In this document: positions 60,886 to 64,000 of the stretch, piece by piece
How the letters are laid out: the number at the start of each line of letters is the position of its first letter
Numbering within the stretch: position 1 is the stretch's first letter
From: an uncultured Clostridium sp.
Lineage (GTDB): Bacteria; Bacillota; Clostridia; TANB77; CAG-508
NCBI GenBank assembly: GCA_900553125.1
Contig: USCB01000003.1
Location: 1 to 64,000, forward strand
Direction: 5' to 3'
DNA: 64,000 bases
Notes under the pieces: model-generated
What the model was told of the DNA's origin: nothing
The model's input: only the letters and a program-made list of their open reading frames with translations
The model's database searches: none
Program-made: the position numbers and the translations under genes

Positions 60886-62391
60886 ATGGAAAATAAGATA
60901 GGTATATTTAAATCAATAAGAACAAAATTATTTTTATCTTTATGTATAATCGTAATAGCAATAATTATATCTTTAATATTATTAAATAACTTTATATTAA
61001 GAAAATTTTATGAATATAATAAAGAAAAACAATTGAAAAATGTATTTGGAACAATAAATGAATATTACAATGATAATTTGAGTAAAAGAGATTTATCAGA
61101 TGAGTTAGACAAAATAGCTATAAATAATAATTTTGATATACTAATAAGAAGTGATGAAAATGTGAGTGTTTATAGTTCAAATAAAGATTTTTATTCAGCT
61201 ATAGGGGAAATGATTATATCAATTTTACGAGAAGAACGAAATCAATCTGATGTACTAGAAAGGAATGAAAAATATACTATCAGCAAATATAGTGATAGTA
61301 AAACAAAAATAAACTATATAATGCTTATAGCAACTTTGGACAATTCATATCATTTATATATTAGGATGCCAGTGACGGCAATTGATGAGAGTGTAAAAAT
61401 ATCAAATGAGTTTTTGTCAATAATTGCAATATTTATTATTATAATAGGTGGAACTGTGCTTTCTGTTGTATCAAAAAGATTTAGCGAACCCATTGTTGAG
61501 CTAAATCAAATTGCTAAAAAAATGTCTAATTTAGATTTTAGCCAAAAATATAAATCTTCATATGCAAATGATGAGATAGATATGTTAGGAAATAGTATAA
61601 ATAAATTATCAACTACATTAGAGGAAACAATCAGGCAATTGAAAAATAATAATACTCAACTTGAAAGAGATATAGAGGAAAAATCTCAAATTGATGAAAT
61701 GAGAAAAAGTTTTATATCTGATGTTTCGCATGAACTAAAGACTCCGATTGCATTAATACAAGGTTATAGTGAAGGATTGATAGAAAATATAAATGATGAC
61801 GAGGAATCAAGAAAATTTTATGCAGAAGTTATTCAAGATGAAGCTACAAAAATGGATAGATTAGTAAAAAGATTACTGGAGCTTATGAAACTTGAGTATG
61901 GAAAAATGGATTTTAACAATAAAGAATTTAACATAGTTGAACTTGAAAACGAAATTTTGAGAAAATCTAAAGTTATGATGGAAAAAGAAAGTGTAAAATT
62001 AATTAACAATATAGATACAAACAAAGAAATCAAAGTTTATGCAGATGACTTTTATATTGACCAAGTATTAACTAATTATATTACAAATGCCATTAAATAT
62101 TCTATAGAAATAAATGGAGAAAAAATTGTAAGAATTGAAAATGAAATAACACAAGAAAACAAGGTTCGTGTTAAAGTTTTTAATACTTTTGAACAATTTT
62201 CTGATGATGAGATAATGCGTATATGGAGAAGGTTTTATAAGGTTGATGAATCACGCAATCGCGATAAAGGAGGTAGTGGTATAGGTCTTTCTTTAGTTAA
62301 AGCTATTATGAATAATTATGGTAATGGCTATGGAGTAAAAAATGTAGCAGGTGGAGTTGAGTTTTGGTTTGAGTTGGATTTATGCAAATAA
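60886..62391 (+). CDS. Sensor histidine kinase
   Basis: A 501-aa membrane kinase with TM1 at about 15-35, an extracytoplasmic sensor region to about 175, TM2 at about 178-198 (FLSIIAIFIIIIGGTVLSVV) and a HAMP domain (RFSEPIVELNQIAKKMSNLDF). The dimerisation helix carries the phospho-accepting His282 in SDVSHELKTPIALIQGYSEGL. The HATPase domain has N-, G1- and G2-boxes (YITNAIKYS, DKGGSGIGLSLVK). It is the partner of the preceding response regulator. The stimulus cannot be deduced. Confidence 0.95.
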   Translation: MENKIGIFKSIRTKLFLSLCIIVIAIIISLILLNNFILRKFYEYNKEKQLKNVFGTINEYYNDNLSKRDLSDELDKIAINNNFDILIRSDENVSVYSSNKDFYSAIGEMIISILREERNQSDVLERNEKYTISKYSDSKTKINYIMLIATLDNSYHLYIRMPVTAIDESVKISNEFLSIIAIFIIIIGGTVLSVVSKRFSEPIVELNQIAKKMSNLDFSQKYKSSYANDEIDMLGNSINKLSTTLEETIRQLKNNNTQLERDIEEKSQIDEMRKSFISDVSHELKTPIALIQGYSEGLIENINDDEESRKFYAEVIQDEATKMDRLVKRLLELMKLEYGKMDFNNKEFNIVELENEILRKSKVMMEKESVKLINNIDTNKEIKVYADDFYIDQVLTNYITNAIKYSIEINGEKIVRIENEITQENKVRVKVFNTFEQFSDDEIMRIWRRFYKVDESRNRDKGGSGIGLSLVKAIMNNYGNGYGVKNVAGGVEFWFELDLCK

Positions 62392-62465
62392 ACCTACTGC
62401 AACTGAAAACCGGTGCATATTTGACAGTTCTTTTAGTATAAAATAATTGCTAGGAGGTTGCAAAT

Positions 62466-62666
62466 ATGAATAAATTAAAAATACCAAAAAATCATAGTGG
62501 AGTTAGTAAAACTCTAAGATTACCAGAAGATATAGTAGATGATGTCCAAAATCTTGCAAATCTTAAAAATTTGTCTTTTAATAGAATTGTTATTTCTTTA
62601 TTGGAGTTTGGGTTGAATAATTTAGATGAGAGTGACAGTATAGAATTAGAGAAGATGCAAAAATAG
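62466..62666 (+). CDS. Ribbon-helix-helix DNA-binding protein
   Basis: A 66-aa protein. The strand SKTLRLPEDIVDDVQNLANL and helices LSFNRIVISLLEFGLNNL fit the Arc/CopG ribbon-helix-helix fold, followed by a short acidic tail. Such proteins bind operators as dimers and often serve as antitoxins, but no toxin gene is adjacent. ATG 62466 follows AGGAGG. A TTGACA box (62421-62426) lies upstream with a poor -10. A decayed copy of its 3' end and terminator lies at 63583-63685. Confidence 0.8.
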   Translation: MNKLKIPKNHSGVSKTLRLPEDIVDDVQNLANLKNLSFNRIVISLLEFGLNNLDESDSIELEKMQK

Positions 62667-62667
62667 T

Positions 62668-62697
62668 AAAAAGCTACTTCAAATAAAGTAGCTTTTT
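62668..62697. terminator. Bidirectional terminator after the RHH gene
   Basis: AAAAAGCTACTT / AAGTAGCTTTTT with a short loop. It also serves the convergent prepilin-like gene on the minus strand. Confidence 0.85.
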
Positions 62698-62699
62698 AC

Positions 62700-63461
62700 T
62701 TATTTAGTTTCCCATGAAGAACCATTCCAAATTGTGTTGAAATCTAAAGAAACAGTTCCATCATCTTTTTTTATCCATTTAGCATAATTAGATGTATCTA
62801 TATTATCTCCATTTCCAGAAGATAGTTCATCCATTAATGAGGTAATATTTCCGTCATTATTATAATCTCCATAACTAGTAGTTTCTGCATTGTTATAATA
62901 TAATTCAGATTTAAAATCCAAATCTCTGCATAAAATTATAGAATTATTTAGATAATTATTATAATTGTTTGACCATTCGATTAAATCTTCAATACACCAT
63001 ATTTCATAAGGGTGTTCTGCATCTCCAGCTAGGGATGAGCCATCTTTGGATTTAGTTATATCTCCTGGAGAATTATCTTTTATGATATCTAAATCAATAG
63101 GACCATCTACTGAACCAGAATTAGATAGTCTGTATTTTTTATTTGTGTCTTTATCTAATATAAGAAAAGAGTCATTATCAATTAATACATCTACATTTTT
63201 TTCATACTGTTCTAAGGATTCCTTTAAATTTTTTTTAGTAATTTTTTCTTGATTTTTAGTAAGACAATTTAAATAACTTAGTTTAATAATTTCAGCATCA
63301 CCCGAATTATACGTTTTTTCTTTAGCGTTTACAGTTCTATAAAGTATACCATTATTTCCTGTTAGCATTGATATACTTATTCCTGATAATATTAAAAGTA
63401 AAATTATCGTTAATACTAGAGCTATTAGTGTTATTCCTTGCTTCTCATTATATGTTTTCAT
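62700..63461 (-). CDS. Prepilin-type N-methylation surface protein, possibly shortened
   Basis: A 253-aa protein with a type IV prepilin-like start: EKQG|ITLIALVLTIILLLILSG. It has a Gly before the cleavage point and Ala instead of Glu at position 5, a form common in gut Clostridia. A long extracytoplasmic part follows, with AEHPYEIWCIEDLIEWSNNYNNYLNN and CRDLDFKSELYYNN, which resembles the opening of GLUG-type surface proteins. It ends soon after, so the repeat part may be lost. The start follows AAAGGAG. The next minus-strand gene at the edge seems related. Function in attachment or secretion is inference. Confidence 0.75.
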   Translation of the reverse strand: MKTYNEKQGITLIALVLTIILLLILSGISISMLTGNNGILYRTVNAKEKTYNSGDAEIIKLSYLNCLTKNQEKITKKNLKESLEQYEKNVDVLIDNDSFLILDKDTNKKYRLSNSGSVDGPIDLDIIKDNSPGDITKSKDGSSLAGDAEHPYEIWCIEDLIEWSNNYNNYLNNSIILCRDLDFKSELYYNNAETTSYGDYNNDGNITSLMDELSSGNGDNIDTSNYAKWIKKDDGTVSLDFNTIWNGSSWETK

Positions 63462-63582
63462 AAATTTCTCCTTTGTTAAAATTTTAATTAAAAGATTTTA
63501 TAGTCTAATTTAATATTATCATTTATTCACACCAGTGTCAATAAAAATTTTATCAAAAAATATATAATATAAAGATAAAAAA

Positions 63583-63653
63583 ATAATTGTTATTTTTTAT
63601 TAGAGTTTGGACTTAGTAATTTAGGTGAAGAGCTAGAAAAAAAGCAAAAATAA
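63583..63653 (+). pseudogene. Decayed 3' fragment of the RHH gene
   Basis: The last codons (LLEFGLSNLGEELEKKQK and TAA at 63651-63653) closely follow the end of the 62466 gene (LLEFGLNNLDESDSIELEKMQK). An upstream shift in a T run separates IIVI from LLEFG. No start or ribosome site remains. Confidence 0.65.
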
Positions 63654-63685
63654 AAAGCTACTTTATTATGAAGTAGCTTTTTTAA
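63654..63685. terminator. Second copy of the RHH terminator
   Basis: AAAAAGCTAC / GTAGCTTTTT hairpin, nearly the same as that at 62668-62697. It lies after the decayed RHH fragment. Confidence 0.8.
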
Positions 63686-63725
63686 ACGAAAAGTAATATA
63701 AGATTTGTGTAATATTTAATAATTA

Positions 63726-63998
63726 TTACACAAAGGTTGGATATCCATTTGTTCCGATAATCCAATATCTCCATTCATTAGTGGAAATTGAGTTCATGTT
63801 ATTATCAATATATGCATTTAGTTCATTAATAAAATTTTGACTTTTTATATATTCAGATGTATGAATATTATCGCAATCAATGTAGTAGCAATTATTTATT
63901 ATTTTTAAGGCTCCACCTATTTGACTCGATATTGATTTTGTTGCGCTAAAATCACAACAATTATATATAGAGATATTTCCTTCTGCCCAATACCCACC
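63726..63998 (-). CDS. C-terminal part of a surface protein cut by the window edge
   Basis: An open frame on the minus strand running from the right edge to TAA at 63726-63728, about 90 residues. It contains GGYWAEGNISIYNCCDFS and ends WRYWIIGTNGYPTF plus Val. The Gly-aromatic style and the closing WxxGTNGYPTF resemble GLUG-repeat surface proteins and the prepilin-like gene next to it. I infer a relative of that gene; the N-terminus lies outside the window. Confidence 0.6.
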   Translation of the reverse strand, partial: GGYWAEGNISIYNCCDFSATKSISSQIGGALKIINNCYYIDCDNIHTSEYIKSQNFINELNAYIDNNMNSISTNEWRYWIIGTNGYPTFV

Positions 63999-64000
63999 GA

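Noticed and set aside
1..64000. CRISPR arrays, prophage or complete insertion sequences
   Set aside because: No evenly spaced direct repeats, integrase, capsid genes or intact transposase were seen anywhere in the window.

Overview
The window is AT-rich throughout and reads as the chromosome of a low-GC, endospore-forming Clostridia-type Firmicute, probably an uncultured anaerobe of gut type. The evidence is a Spo0E-like phosphatase, CwlD and a SpoVB-type flippase, two D-Ala-D-Ala carboxypeptidase loci of DacF type, the YfmF/YfmH M16 pair, sigma-A next to DnaG, long-form HPF, and many TTG start codons behind strong Shine-Dalgarno sites. The lineage call is inference from gene content and base composition only.

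Layout. 1-3.9 kb: a tandem-OB single-strand DNA binding protein, then an operon of Nudix hydrolase, radical SAM/SPASM enzyme and a 24-residue peptide ending CRMCG (a candidate modified-peptide system), an unknown 245-aa protein, and rpsU. 4-12.9 kb: YfmF/YfmH, a Spo0E-like protein, a DUF5711 protein, CvpA, an LCP ligase, a DacF-type carboxypeptidase, ComEA and a phospholipase C-like protein. 13-16.1 kb: a DUF4143 ATPase, tRNA-Cys, tRNA-Gly and a frameshifted second dacF. 16.3-26.5 kb: a surface and signalling block with a 1401-aa thioester adhesin, a membrane-anchored Ig-like protein, a receiver-GGDEF protein, a coiled-coil protein with an extremely acidic tail, and a DUF2207 protein whose Gly-rich tail is broken by four single-base insertions. 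26.9-33 kb: a small membrane protein, rpsI-rplM, a flippase, HU, a transferred-looking gene, cwlD and dprA. 33-42.6 kb: two coiled-coil proteins, a SWIM/SNF2 helicase, hpf, an M23 peptidase, thymidylate kinase, a roughly 580-nt structured RNA that I identify as OLE RNA, its membrane partner OapA, and a DUF6514-like protein. 42.8-53.8 kb: topA, a frameshifted 8-oxoguanine glycosylase, a TPR gene with an in-frame stop, a 14-cysteine mini-protein, an unusual ABC ATPase and smc. 54-64 kb: tRNA-Leu, a YwaF-like protein, initiator tRNA, a relic Y1 (RAYT-type) transposase, dnaG-rpoD, an MscS channel, a two-component system, a ribbon-helix-helix protein and prepilin/GLUG-like surface proteins.

Three themes cross the annotation. 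(1) Four long intergenic palindromes share the cores GGGACGGTTCCTTTT or GGGACCGGTTCTTTTT and sit directly 3' of genes. With the decayed RAYT-type transposase they look like a REP-like repeat family. (2) Six apparent one-base insertions in three broken genes can all be written as a C placed in front of GG, which suggests either a sequencing artefact or an odd mutational signature. (3) The OLE RNA/OapA locus and the radical SAM/CxxCG peptide operon are the most interesting candidate systems. All assignments come from reading the sequence; no searches were run.
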